DNA from: B1Sed10-231 sp046483385
Lineage (GTDB): Bacteria; Planctomycetota; Brocadiia; SM23-32
Assembly (NCBI GenBank): GCA_046483385.1
Contig: JAWODG010000069.1
Span: forward strand, 1 to 64,000
Length of the DNA stretch: 64,000 bases
Direction of reading: 5' to 3'
Part shown: positions 17,404 through 25,942 of the stretch, piece by piece
Layout of the letters: the number at the start of each line of letters is the position of its first letter
Position numbering within the stretch: the stretch's first letter is position 1
Position numbers and translations under genes: made by a program
The notes under the pieces: model-generated
Told to the model about the DNA's origin: nothing
What the model saw: the letters and a program-made list of their open reading frames with translations, nothing else
Databases searched by the model: none

Positions 17404-18711
17404 ATGAGCATGCGCCGAGCGGGACGACTGCTGCGTCGGGTTGCCACGGCTTTTGCGATGATCGGCCTGCTGGTGACGATGAGCGGAGGGTTGTCTCCGG
17501 CACTTGCCGGTTCCGGGCGCTCGTCTGCGAGCGTAAAGTTACGGGGGGACCGGCATTGGTCCTTCAAGTCTGTGCCCGTCTACCGGCGGTTCGGCCGGTT
17601 GGTTGTACGGGTGCAGGGAGAACTCACGCGGGAGGGCCGTTGGTTGATCGGCACGCTTCAGCGCGACCCCATGGATGCCGACTCCCGCAAGAGCGTGGTT
17701 GCGATCTGCGATCGGTTCAAGCGCCTGGTGAGCCGGCGCGACGGAAGGAAGGGCGAGGAGCTGCGCGCTGAGGTGAAGCTGGGCGAAAAGGAGCGTCCGC
17801 TGCCCGTGGGCCGTTACCGGCTGAACCTATGGGTTTACGATGGGCCGGACGGGGACGGATACCGGCTGGTCGCCGATGAGCCGCTGTTTGTAATCTTCAA
17901 CCCGTACAGAGAGGCCGGCGAAGATATTACCGCCTCGCACCTCCGGCTCTGGCTGGATGAGAAAAGCAAGATCGTGCAGCTAATAGACGGGGACGTGACC
18001 GCCAGGCTCCGCTCATTGGACATCCACAATCCGTACGTTTTCGCGCTGGCCATTCGGTTCGCCGACGGCGCCAAAACTACGGAGGAGGCGGCCCGGCGTC
18101 TGGTCAAGGCGGCCTGCTCCCAGATCGATGGTTACTGGCCTATGCTGGGCGACATCGCGGGCAGGGTTCCTCCGGATACACCGCCCGAGGATGCCGAATG
18201 GGTGGCGGGCCAGTTTTCCTCGGTTGCCGAACGCATCGAATCCGAGGATAAGCGGGGGCAATGTTTCGATTACACGATGGTTTACATGGCTCTGTTGCGC
18301 AGTATGGGTATCCCCGCCCGCCCTGTGACGGCTATCGGACCCGGTCCCATGCCGCATCCCTACGCGCCCGAGCGTCAAGTGGAGTGGCATTATCACGTGT
18401 GGACCGAAGTGCTGCTGGACGGCGAGTGGCTGGCCGTCGATGTGACTTACCTGGAGGAGCCGGTGCGCCGCCGGTTGCCGACCGGAGAACGCCCCCTTCT
18501 GCGGCAGGCGGATGAACCGTGGTTCGTCCGGACGGCCGGCTGCGCGAGGCAGGTCTGGACGGCCGACCGGAACAGCAAGCGCGCGCTCGACCTGCGCTAC
18601 TCTCGCGCCAGCCGGCCCGCAGCGGACCGGCTGGGCCGCGAGGGCGCAAAGGTGCCCTACCTGTTCCTGCAGAGCGAGGAAGGCATCAGCGCCTTCTACA
18701 CAATCCCCTGA
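17404..18711 (+). CDS. Exported transglutaminase-like protein
   Basis: A 435-residue protein with an N-terminal signal (basic MSMRRAGRLLRR, hydrophobic core, cleavage near SPALAG), so periplasmic or surface-located. The C-terminal half contains a transglutaminase-like Cys-His-Asp triad: Cys287 in GQCFDYT, His331 in WHYHVW and Asp346 in LAVDVTY. Bacterial members act as proteases or amide-forming enzymes. The N-terminal ~200 residues are beta-rich and not recognised. The ATG at 17404 has a GGGAGAG site. It converges with the polyferredoxin gene and is divergent from the esterase gene. Confidence 0.85.
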   Translation: MSMRRAGRLLRRVATAFAMIGLLVTMSGGLSPALAGSGRSSASVKLRGDRHWSFKSVPVYRRFGRLVVRVQGELTREGRWLIGTLQRDPMDADSRKSVVAICDRFKRLVSRRDGRKGEELRAEVKLGEKERPLPVGRYRLNLWVYDGPDGDGYRLVADEPLFVIFNPYREAGEDITASHLRLWLDEKSKIVQLIDGDVTARLRSLDIHNPYVFALAIRFADGAKTTEEAARRLVKAACSQIDGYWPMLGDIAGRVPPDTPPEDAEWVAGQFSSVAERIESEDKRGQCFDYTMVYMALLRSMGIPARPVTAIGPGPMPHPYAPERQVEWHYHVWTEVLLDGEWLAVDVTYLEEPVRRRLPTGERPLLRQADEPWFVRTAGCARQVWTADRNSKRALDLRYSRASRPAADRLGREGAKVPYLFLQSEEGISAFYTIP

Positions 18712-18778
18712 CCACCTTCCCCTGATTTGGTGACGCCGCAGCGCGATTGTGCGGTCCTCGCGCCTGTGGTGCTCACGT

Positions 18779-21229
18779 CTATGGGAGCACCTCGCGCACC
18801 AGATTCTCGCCCGCCTCGCGGGTGGGCATGTAGAAGGCGGCGGCGAAGGAGACGCCGCTTGTGCCTATGGCGCAGAAGTTGCCCTCGCCGGCTTTGAAGA
18901 CGCTGTAAGGTTCCTCGGCCACGAGTTCATCGCCCCATTCGCGCCGCTGGTCGGCCAGGCGTTCTGCCGCGGCGGGCGGCGCCTGCTCGTCCGCGTGGCG
19001 CACCAGCAGCAGGCCGGCCGGTTTGTCGTCCTCCCGCAGGTTGTAGGGGCCGTAGGCGCCGACGGCTCCATCGGCTATGCCGAACGTGCCGTCTTCGATC
19101 CAGTTGTCGGCCAGCTTGATGTCGAACAGCGGCGCGGCGTCCCGCATGAAGACTACGTTCGCCTCGTCCAGGTTCTCCCGGGGAAGCTCCCGGCAGACCT
19201 CCGGCCGGGGGGCCGATTCGGCATCGAGCGCCTGCAGGGCGGTCGTCGCGAGCAGCTTCGTCTGCTCGGGAGGCGTCTCCTTCATGTCCAGGATGCCTAT
19301 CATGAACCGGCCTCGGCGGGCCCAGAGCGAGCCGCGCAGCATGCTGCCCTCGTCGCCGACGTCCACCGCCTCCCCGCGCCGGTCCTTGGCGTAGGCGCCG
19401 AAGGCGTCGTCGGTCGTGTCGAACTCCCACAGGTCCACCTTGACCGTGTTCTCCCCGTCGGTGTAGTTGGCCGTGGTGACGCGGACGAAGTTGAAGGTGA
19501 GGTAGGGGTCGCCGCCGCCGTTGATGTAGTCCCACAGCTCGTCGGGCCCCTCGTAGGTTGTCTTCGGCCCGGAGAGCCGCAGGGCCCCTGCGGTCGCGGG
19601 CAGGGCCTGTTCCGTCGGCGGCGCGGCCGCCGCGCGTTCCTCCGGCGGCGTCAGCTCCCGGAAGCCGGCCGTCACGCGGATGGCCGCCGGGCCTTCCAGC
19701 GGGCAGACAGACTCGCAGAACCCGCACCCGACGCAGGCCTCCTCCCGCACGTACGGCAGCCGCAATTCGTTCCGCTTGTCATCCTCCGGTCCGGTGTGGA
19801 TGCGCCGGAAGTGGATGGCCTTGCCGCCCACGGGGCAGACTTCCTCGCAGACCCCGCAGTTGTGGTCGTCGGCGATGAAACCCTCCTCGTCCCGGCGCCG
19901 GTAGCCGCGCCAGGGGATGCAGCGGGTTTGGTCCAGGTAGGCCAGCCCCATGGCGGTGCTATGCTTCTCCTTCAGGTTGAACCGGGGGATGGCGCCGGAA
20001 GGGCACGCCTTGCCGCAGGCGTCGCACTCGTAGACGCAGTAGCCCAGCCGGGGCACCAGCCGGGGCGTCCACAGCCCCTCCAGCCCCGCCTGCAGCCCTG
20101 CCGGCTGGATGACGTGCGTGGGGCAGGCGCGCATGCACTGCCCGCAGCGGAGGCACTTCTCCAGGAAGGTCTCGGTGTCGCGCCCGGCCAGCGGGGGGCG
20201 GATGAGCGGGTCGGTCTTGGCCAGTTCGGCGGACGGTTTCAGGGCCAGCAGGGGGTAGGCCGCTGCGCCAGCGGCCACGGCCGTCAGGGCGCCCCGCCGC
20301 GTCAGGTCTATCTCCTGCTTCTGTTCGGCGGGTGAGGACGAGAAGAAGCTGATCGCACTGGTCGGGCAGACGGCCTGGCAGTCGAGGCAGAGGATGCACT
20401 CGTCGTTGAGCGTGTTGTGGCCGTCCGGCGAAATGCAGGAGGTGGGGCAGGTCCTGACGCACTGTCCGCATTCGATGCAGGCGTCGCTGACGGCGCGCTT
20501 CGTCAGCGCCGCCTTGCCCGCGAGGGCGTACATGGCGCCCAGGGGGCAGATGTAGCGGCACCAGAACCTCCTGCGCACCAGCTCCAGCCCCAGCACGGCG
20601 CCGAAGACGAGGAACGTGAAGACGTGCAGCCAGAAGACGGGCTGCGTCTGCGCCATAAGGAGGTTGCGGGTGCCCCGCGCCGCGCCGCTCCAGCCGAACC
20701 CGCTGAAGAGGCTGTCCACCAGTTCCACGACGTAGGCGTGCACGACCAGCACGTAGCTGCGCACGGCCACCGACAGGGGGTCGAAAAGGCCGAAGAACGA
20801 CAGGCTCAGGAACGCACCCATCAGGCAGGCGGCCATGAGATAGTACTTGAACCGACGGGCGCGCACGTGCTCGTAGTCGGCGCCTTCCGAGAGTTTGGGC
20901 GCGGTGGGTTTCCGCCGTCCGAGCACGCGGTCCGCGCCGTCGAGGGTGGCCCCGAGCGGGCAGAGCCAGCCGCAGAAGTAACGGCCGAGGAAGACGGCCG
21001 CCGCCAGCAGGACGAGGGCGGGCCAGAAGTAGGTGATGAGTTGCCAGGCGGAGATGGAGGCCCCGAGGCCGCTGAACGGGCTGAACCGCATCAGCCAGTC
21101 TCCGCGAACCTGATTGTCGATCAGGCCCGGCACCCACACGATGTACGCCAGAAACAGCAGGAAAGCCAGCGTCTGCACGATACGCCGTATGCGACGCGGC
21201 CAGAGGTCGCGCTTCTTCGCCACTTTCAT
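18779..21229 (-). CDS. NapH/NapG-like polyferredoxin fused to a DUF6599-like domain
   Basis: About 816 residues from MKVAKKRDLW. The N-terminal third has four or more transmembrane helices with the NapH/NosR signatures CGWLCPLG and CRYICPLG. Ferredoxin motifs follow in CIECGQCVRTCP and CILCLDCQAVCP. A second hydrophobic stretch preceded by Arg-Arg (LTRRGALTAVAAGAAAY) resembles the start of NapG/MauM, then four more cluster motifs (CLRCGQCMRACP, CDACGKACP, CGVCEEVCP, CVGCGFCESVCP). The last ~220 residues resemble DUF6599 (LWDYINGGGDPYL). It is probably a membrane quinol or electron-transfer protein. NapH plus NapG in one chain with a third domain is unusual. Confidence 0.85.
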   Translation of the reverse strand: MKVAKKRDLWPRRIRRIVQTLAFLLFLAYIVWVPGLIDNQVRGDWLMRFSPFSGLGASISAWQLITYFWPALVLLAAAVFLGRYFCGWLCPLGATLDGADRVLGRRKPTAPKLSEGADYEHVRARRFKYYLMAACLMGAFLSLSFFGLFDPLSVAVRSYVLVVHAYVVELVDSLFSGFGWSGAARGTRNLLMAQTQPVFWLHVFTFLVFGAVLGLELVRRRFWCRYICPLGAMYALAGKAALTKRAVSDACIECGQCVRTCPTSCISPDGHNTLNDECILCLDCQAVCPTSAISFFSSSPAEQKQEIDLTRRGALTAVAAGAAAYPLLALKPSAELAKTDPLIRPPLAGRDTETFLEKCLRCGQCMRACPTHVIQPAGLQAGLEGLWTPRLVPRLGYCVYECDACGKACPSGAIPRFNLKEKHSTAMGLAYLDQTRCIPWRGYRRRDEEGFIADDHNCGVCEEVCPVGGKAIHFRRIHTGPEDDKRNELRLPYVREEACVGCGFCESVCPLEGPAAIRVTAGFRELTPPEERAAAAPPTEQALPATAGALRLSGPKTTYEGPDELWDYINGGGDPYLTFNFVRVTTANYTDGENTVKVDLWEFDTTDDAFGAYAKDRRGEAVDVGDEGSMLRGSLWARRGRFMIGILDMKETPPEQTKLLATTALQALDAESAPRPEVCRELPRENLDEANVVFMRDAAPLFDIKLADNWIEDGTFGIADGAVGAYGPYNLREDDKPAGLLLVRHADEQAPPAAAERLADQRREWGDELVAEEPYSVFKAGEGNFCAIGTSGVSFAAAFYMPTREAGENLVREVLP

Positions 21230-21299
21230 CCCCCGAATGCAGGCAGAGCGGAACTGCGGACTGTCCATCGAATCTACACGAGCGGCGGGAATCCGTCAA

Positions 21300-22427
21300 T
21301 CAGAGCAGCTCCAGCGCGGCGTCGGCGGCCCGTTCGGAAGCACCCGGGCGGGCGAAGCCGTTCAGTGCCCCCTCGATGGCCCGGCGGCAGGCGGCGTGAT
21401 CTTCTTCGCTCTGCAGGAAGCGCAGGGCGTGGTGGGCGAGCCAGCCGGGCTCGTCCCGCGCCATGACCTTCTCCGGGCATACCTCCCGTCCGGCCAGGAC
21501 GTTGGCCAGACCGGCGTAAGGCGAATCCGAAAGCCCCGAGGCGATGAAGTAGAGCAGGGGATTGGTGCGGTAGAAGATGACCATCGGTGTGCCCTGCGAG
21601 GCAATCTCGAGGGTGATGGTGCCCGACTTGGTCAGGCAGAGCCGGGCGGCGCGTGCCAGCTCCACCGGACGCACGTCCTGGAGGAGTTCTATGGGTGCTT
21701 CCGCTTCGCCGAGAAGCCGTTCCGCTTCCGGCCGGATGCCTGCCGGGCAGATGAGGGCGAAGGCGGCGTCCGGGCATTCACGGAGCACGCGCCGACAGCA
21801 TTCGGCCAGCATCCGCGCGTGGGCGCGCACTTCCTGCAGGCGGCTGCCCGGGAAGACGCCCACCAGTTGCCGGCCGAACCGCTCGCGCAACCCGGCCACG
21901 ACCTCCTCCGACGGCGGGTTCTCCGCCAGCTCGTCGAACAGCGGGTGGCCGACGTAGCGCGCGTCAACGCCGTAACGCTCGTACAGCGGCGGCTCGAAGG
22001 GGTATATCAGGCCGACCCGCGTAGTCCACTTGCGCAGCTTCTTGAGCCGATAACGCCCGTGCGCCCAGACCTGCGGGGGGATGTAGTAGAAAACGGGCAC
22101 GCCGTGCCGGGAGGCGGCGCGGCAGGCGTAGAGGTTGAAACCGCCGAAATCCACGGGGACGAACAGGTCCACCTCGCCCCGCTCGAAGAGTTCTTCACAG
22201 CGTCTCAGCCGCTGCCGGAAGTCCCCAATGCGCAGGACGTTGTGCAGCCACATGGCGCTGTCGCGGCTCTCCTCCAGCGGTTCCAGCCCGGCGGCCTGCA
22301 TCCTGCCCATGCCGAAACCGACGAAGCGCAGCTGCGGCTCCCGCTCCCGCATGGCCCGCATCAGGTGGGCAGCGTGCAGGTCGGCGGAGTCGTCCCCCAC
22401 GCTCATCAGTATGCGCTTTTCGGCCAT
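21300..22427 (-). CDS. lpxB: Lipid-A-disaccharide synthase LpxB
   Basis: A GT19 membrane-associated glycosyltransferase that condenses UDP-2,3-diacylglucosamine with lipid X to form the lipid A disaccharide. At 375 residues it has normal family length. Landmarks are LMSVGDDSADLHAAHLM (family GExSGD variant), VPVDFGGFN, YYIPPQVWAHGRYR, YVGHPLFDE, FPGSRLQEV and the end-domain KSGTITLEIASQGTPMVIFYR. GDDSAD in place of GEASGD is a divergence typical of non-proteobacterial LpxB. The ATG has a GGGAG site. Other Lpx genes are not adjacent. It shows an LPS-bearing outer membrane. Confidence 0.92.
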   Translation of the reverse strand: MAEKRILMSVGDDSADLHAAHLMRAMREREPQLRFVGFGMGRMQAAGLEPLEESRDSAMWLHNVLRIGDFRQRLRRCEELFERGEVDLFVPVDFGGFNLYACRAASRHGVPVFYYIPPQVWAHGRYRLKKLRKWTTRVGLIYPFEPPLYERYGVDARYVGHPLFDELAENPPSEEVVAGLRERFGRQLVGVFPGSRLQEVRAHARMLAECCRRVLRECPDAAFALICPAGIRPEAERLLGEAEAPIELLQDVRPVELARAARLCLTKSGTITLEIASQGTPMVIFYRTNPLLYFIASGLSDSPYAGLANVLAGREVCPEKVMARDEPGWLAHHALRFLQSEEDHAACRRAIEGALNGFARPGASERAADAALELL

Positions 22428-22707
22428 CGACCGCTCCCGTTGTGGCGTCCGCTTGCGCCGGAAACCGGATTATAGCACATCCCGGGCCGTATCGTCGGGC
22501 GAGTGAACGCGGCCAGTCCGTATTGCGCATCCAAGAGCCCACGATAGCCGGAGCCAAATGCGCACGCACGCCCTGCGGACGGCCTGTAGCGCCGGCATCT
22601 TTGCCGGCCACGCGGGGGCAACTCTGCCCCCGCGAACGCCCCCGGGCAGGTGCCGGCATACCGGCCGAACGCCTCGGAGCGAGAACATGATGACGCCGGG
22701 CGAGTGA
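22428..22707. other. Intergenic spacer between divergent lpxB and the ECF operon
   Basis: A minus-strand TATAAT (22474-22469) lies 42 bp upstream of lpxB but has no good -35 partner. The rest is GC-rich with no supported gene, tRNA or terminator. Confidence 0.4.
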
Positions 22708-22736
22708 TTGAGGCTCAGGGCCGCCGCTGGTATAGT
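22708..22736 (+). promoter_or_regulatory. Promoter of the ECF sigma operon
   Basis: TTGAGG (22708-22713), exactly 17 bp, TATAGT (22731-22736); 4/6 and 5/6 matches to the housekeeping consensus, 34 bp upstream of the first ATG. No second ECF-type promoter is distinguishable by eye, though autoregulation would be expected. Confidence 0.5.
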
Positions 22737-22770
22737 GAGTGCGGTGCCGGCGGACCTTTCGGAGTCGCCC

Positions 22771-23493
22771 ATGCCGAGCGAATGGATCATAGTGGTCTTC
22801 ATACCTGTCGTGCTCGCCGGCAGCGTCGCGGTGCTCTTCTGGCTTTTCAAGTCATCCGCCGATCCGGCGGACCGGCGACGTCGGGGCATGGCCGGGCTGG
22901 CGCAGCAGTTGGGGTGGCGTTACTTCGGTCGCGCGCCCGAGGAGGCCGTGGAGAACCTGCCCGCATGCAGCCTGCTCCAGCGGCACGGCGCCAAGGAGTT
23001 GCATAACCTGATGGCCGACCGGGGCTACAACCCCCAGGCCGTGCTGTTCGACTGCACCTCACACCAACCCCGGTCCACCCCGGACGCGGGCATGCCGACC
23101 AGCCTCCACGTCGTGGCGGCCTGTCGAATGAACGCGCAGGACATACCGTCGTTCCGCGTTTATCAGGAGGACGCGCTGGGCGGACCGGCCGGCGTCAAGG
23201 GCCTGTTCAGGCTGGAGAGCGAAGACGACCGGTCGCCGCGTCGCAAACTCCTGTTCGCGGGAGCGCCACCCGAGCGGGTGGCGCCGGTGGTGACGCCGCC
23301 GGTGCGGACGGCTCTGTGGAGCTGGGAGCGTCGCGGCCCCCGTCCCGTGGTCGAGGTCACCGAGCGATGGCTGGTGGCGCACGTGGAGGCCGACCCTTCC
23401 GGCCGTCGGGCGCAGGAGACGGGGGCGGCGCTGATCGACTACGCCGAGCGCATCGTGGAGGCCCTGGAGGTCCGAGCGGAAAGGACCGAATGA
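22771..23493 (+). CDS. Membrane-anchored protein of unknown function, first in ECF operon
   Basis: A 240-residue protein with one N-terminal transmembrane segment (IIVVFIPVVLAGSVAVLFWLF) and a soluble domain of about 200 residues. The segment LAQQLGWRYFGRAPEEAV..LPACSLLQRHGAKEL resembles a loose family of anchored proteins found in many phyla, but I cannot name it. The ATG at 22771 has GGAG 6 bp upstream. Its stop overlaps the sigma factor start (ATGA), so the two are translationally coupled. That links it to sigma regulation, possibly as a co-regulator. No catalytic motif is visible. Confidence 0.75.
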   Translation: MPSEWIIVVFIPVVLAGSVAVLFWLFKSSADPADRRRRGMAGLAQQLGWRYFGRAPEEAVENLPACSLLQRHGAKELHNLMADRGYNPQAVLFDCTSHQPRSTPDAGMPTSLHVVAACRMNAQDIPSFRVYQEDALGGPAGVKGLFRLESEDDRSPRRKLLFAGAPPERVAPVVTPPVRTALWSWERRGPRPVVEVTERWLVAHVEADPSGRRAQETGAALIDYAERIVEALEVRAERTE

Positions 23494-24020
23494 CCGGCGA
23501 CCAAGAGCTGATGCAGCGGGCCGGCGATGGCGACATGGACGCCTTCGAGGAACTGGTCCGGCGGCACCAGCAGAGCGCCGTGAGCATCGCCTACCACTTT
23601 CTGGGGGACGCCACGCAGGCCGAGGACGTCGCCCAGGAGGCGTTTCTGAAGATCCTGGACGCCGCCGACCGTTATGAGCCCACCGCCGCCTTCCGGACCT
23701 ACCTGCACAACGTCATCTGGCACCTCTGCGTGGACATCTACCGCAAGAAGGCGCCCCGCACCCTCGACGGCCTGCCGGCCCGGGAGGACGACCGGCGCGG
23801 CCCGGAACAGGTGGCGCTGGCCGACGAACGAAGCGCCGCCGTGGAGGAGGCCGTCAGGCAGCTGCCCTCGCGCCAGCGCATGGCCGTGCTGCTGCAGCAC
23901 TTCGAGGGGATGAGTTACGAGGAAATCGCGGAGGCGCTCGATTGCTCGGCGAGCGCCGTCGACTCGCTGCTGGTGCGCGCCCGCCGCAACCTTCGCGATC
24001 GCCTGAAGGGTCTGCTGTGA
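23490..24020 (+). CDS. ECF-family RNA polymerase sigma factor
   Basis: A 176-residue extracytoplasmic-function sigma factor. Region 2 is visible as FEELVRRHQQSAVSIAYHF..QAEDVAQEAFLKI with the core-binding and -10-reading helices. Region 4 is LPSRQRMAVLLQHFEGMSY followed by EEIAEALDCSASAVDSLLVR, the -35-binding helix-turn-helix. The start ATG overlaps the upstream stop. The next gene, 78 bp downstream, encodes a zinc-finger anti-sigma factor, which supports the RpoE-like assignment. Expected role: to switch on an envelope or metal stress regulon, including this operon. Confidence 0.93.
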   Translation: MTGDQELMQRAGDGDMDAFEELVRRHQQSAVSIAYHFLGDATQAEDVAQEAFLKILDAADRYEPTAAFRTYLHNVIWHLCVDIYRKKAPRTLDGLPAREDDRRGPEQVALADERSAAVEEAVRQLPSRQRMAVLLQHFEGMSYEEIAEALDCSASAVDSLLVRARRNLRDRLKGLL

Positions 24021-24097
24021 GGCATGGAAGAGATGCGCTCTGAAAAACCACCGCAGGATTCCCGGCGGCTGTCCGTTTATTGGCATGGAGGAGGACA

Positions 24098-24577
24098 ATG
24101 AACTGCGAAAACGTCAAGGAAAGACTCGGCACCTTGCTGGACGGGGAACTGGACGCGGCGGAGGAGGCCGCGGTCCGGGCGCACGTGGAGGCCTGCCCCC
24201 GCTGCGCGGCCGAGCTGGATGAACTGGAGAGCCTCAATCAGCTCCTCGGTGCGCTGCCGGCTCACGAAGGGAATGCGGACTTTGCGGTCCGCGTGCGGCG
24301 TCGGGCCGAGAAGGAGGCGAAGATCGTCCATGTCGGGCGCCTCCTGTCCGGCGGCGTGCTGACGCGGGCGGCCGCAGTGCTGCTTTTTGCGGCCGGTGTC
24401 TGGTTCGGCCTTATGGCCGGCAGCGACGTGGCGCGTGCCGACCGGGCAATGACCGAATCGGGTCCGGAGGATCTGACGACCGATGTGCTGGCGGCCACCC
24501 CGGATGGCAGTCTGGAGCAGGTCTATCTCTCCTTCGTAAGCGGGGGGGAATGGGAGGAGGGCGGCGATGTACAATAA
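24098..24577 (+). CDS. Zinc-finger (zf-HC2) transmembrane anti-sigma factor
   Basis: A 159-residue protein. The N-terminal anti-sigma domain has the HVEACPRC H-x3-C-x2-C motif of ZAS-type anti-sigma factors, with Cys3-level CENVKERLG at its start. A single transmembrane helix lies near residues 88-105 (AAAVLLFAAGVWFGLMAG), leaving a short ~50-residue outer domain. It would hold the upstream sigma factor at the membrane until a signal releases it. The ATG at 24098 has GGAGGAGG upstream. Its stop overlaps the next gene by 11 bp. Confidence 0.92.
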   Translation: MNCENVKERLGTLLDGELDAAEEAAVRAHVEACPRCAAELDELESLNQLLGALPAHEGNADFAVRVRRRAEKEAKIVHVGRLLSGGVLTRAAAVLLFAAGVWFGLMAGSDVARADRAMTESGPEDLTTDVLAATPDGSLEQVYLSFVSGGEWEEGGDVQ

Positions 24578-25112
24578 GACTCTCTCCCTCATCCTCATCT
24601 TCTCGCTGGCGTTCAACATCGCGTTCGTCGGCATTTGGGCCTACAACCGCTTCGGGGAGGAGCAACCCGCCCCGGCGCCTGTGCCCCGACAGACCTGGGA
24701 GCAGATAGGGCTGGACAGGGAACAGCAGCGTCGCATGGAGCAGTCGTGGCGGGGGCTCCAGCGGGAGCTGGTGCCTTTGCAGGCCCGGCTGGCCCGCGAG
24801 CGCGACCGTCTGCTGGAGCTTATGGCGGAACCCGACCCCGACGAAGAGGCCATCCGCGCAACGCAGCGGCGCATGGCGGCCGTTCAGGAGGAGATGCGCC
24901 GGTGCGTGATGATCCACATGCGCGAGACGCGGGAGCGGCTCACCCCCGAGCAGCGTCGGCGGATGTTCCACATGATGCGCACGTGGGGCCGTCGGCGAGG
25001 GCACGCGCCTGCCGGCCGACGGCGACAGGGGATGGGGCGACCTTCCGGGCCGGGGGGCCAGCCGGAGGAGTTCCGACAGATGCACGACCACATGGAGGGG
25101 GCAAGACGATGA
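24567..25112 (+). CDS. Spy/CpxP-like periplasmic stress or metal sensor
   Basis: A 181-residue protein with an N-terminal signal or anchor (LSLILIFSLAFNIAFVGIWAY) and an extended helical domain. Two LTxxQ-like motifs can be read (LDREQQRRMEQSW and LTPEQRRRMFHMM), the hallmark of CpxP, Spy and ZraP-type periplasmic chaperones and metal sensors. Several Met and His residues in the C-terminal portion could bind metal. The tail is Arg/Gly-rich. Start and stop both overlap neighbours (11 bp and 4 bp), so it is translated with the anti-sigma and repeat-protein genes. Confidence 0.82.
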   Translation: MYNKTLSLILIFSLAFNIAFVGIWAYNRFGEEQPAPAPVPRQTWEQIGLDREQQRRMEQSWRGLQRELVPLQARLARERDRLLELMAEPDPDEEAIRATQRRMAAVQEEMRRCVMIHMRETRERLTPEQRRRMFHMMRTWGRRRGHAPAGRRRQGMGRPSGPGGQPEEFRQMHDHMEGARR

Positions 25113-25900
25113 AGACAACAGGAAAAGTGGCGTTGGTGGCGGTAACCTGCGGTGCGTTGATTGCCGGGCTGGCCATGGCCCGGCCCGCACGCCGGCAGAC
25201 GAACGAGCGGGAAGCGGCGCCCTACATGCTGGGCACCGGTGGATTGGAGATGCTGTTCGCCGCCGAGGCGGAGAACGTCGAGGTCAGGCGGCTGGACGAG
25301 GGCGTCGAGCTGGTTTTGACCGCCGGGCCGGACGCGGTCGAACGACTCCAGGAGCGGGTCGAAAGCCGGGTGCAGCGGCTGAGCCAGTTGGCCCTGCGCA
25401 TGGAGATGCGAGGTGGGGCGCCGCCGAATGCCCCTCTGCTGCTGTCCCTCGTCGCCGAAGGCGACCTGGATATCGATAGGGAGGAGACGGCCAACGGGGT
25501 TAATATCGCACTCACGTCGGATGAGCCGGACGTTGTGCGCTCGTTGCAGGAGAACATGCCGAAGTGGGCGCTCGGCTCGCGCGAGCGGGCCACCCGGGCC
25601 CGAGCGACGGTCCGCCGGATGGCCGAGGAGGAACCGGCCATGCGCCTGCTGGCGTCCGAGAAGGTGAACATCCAGACCGCGGAGCTGGAGACCGGCATCG
25701 TCCTCACCGTCACCTCGCCCGACCCGCAGGTGGCGGCGGAGATAAAAAGGGAGCTGCCGGGCGGACTGAACGCCCTGCGCAGTTTTGCCCGCCGGGTGAC
25801 CGAGAGACGGCAGCAGGGGCAGCAAGGAGAGCAACGGCCTCCCCGCGCCGTTCAAAGGCGGGGCGGGCGTTTCACAATACCCACGCCGCCGGAGGATTGA
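25109..25900 (+). CDS. Exported protein with three copies of a ~50-residue module
   Basis: A 263-residue protein opening with a signal peptide (MKTTGKVALVAVTCGALIAG, cleavage near AMA). Three related segments follow at roughly residues 48-95, 115-165 and 183-230. Each has the pattern V-x-[VI]-x(3-5)-D/E-x-G-[VI]-x-[LI]-x-[LV]-T-[AS], then PD-x-V/A-x(4)-L. The NGVNIALTSDEPDVVRSLQ segment is representative. Each module is followed by a basic helical stretch. The C terminus is rich in Arg and Gln. The ATG overlaps the previous stop by 4 bp. No known enzyme motif is seen; an envelope binding role is inference. Confidence 0.78.
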   Translation: MKTTGKVALVAVTCGALIAGLAMARPARRQTNEREAAPYMLGTGGLEMLFAAEAENVEVRRLDEGVELVLTAGPDAVERLQERVESRVQRLSQLALRMEMRGGAPPNAPLLLSLVAEGDLDIDREETANGVNIALTSDEPDVVRSLQENMPKWALGSRERATRARATVRRMAEEEPAMRLLASEKVNIQTAELETGIVLTVTSPDPQVAAEIKRELPGGLNALRSFARRVTERRQQGQQGEQRPPRAVQRRGGRFTIPTPPED

Positions 25901-25942
25901 GCGGTGGTAGTAACTGGCTTTATGCAGAGAGGAGAAGGACCA

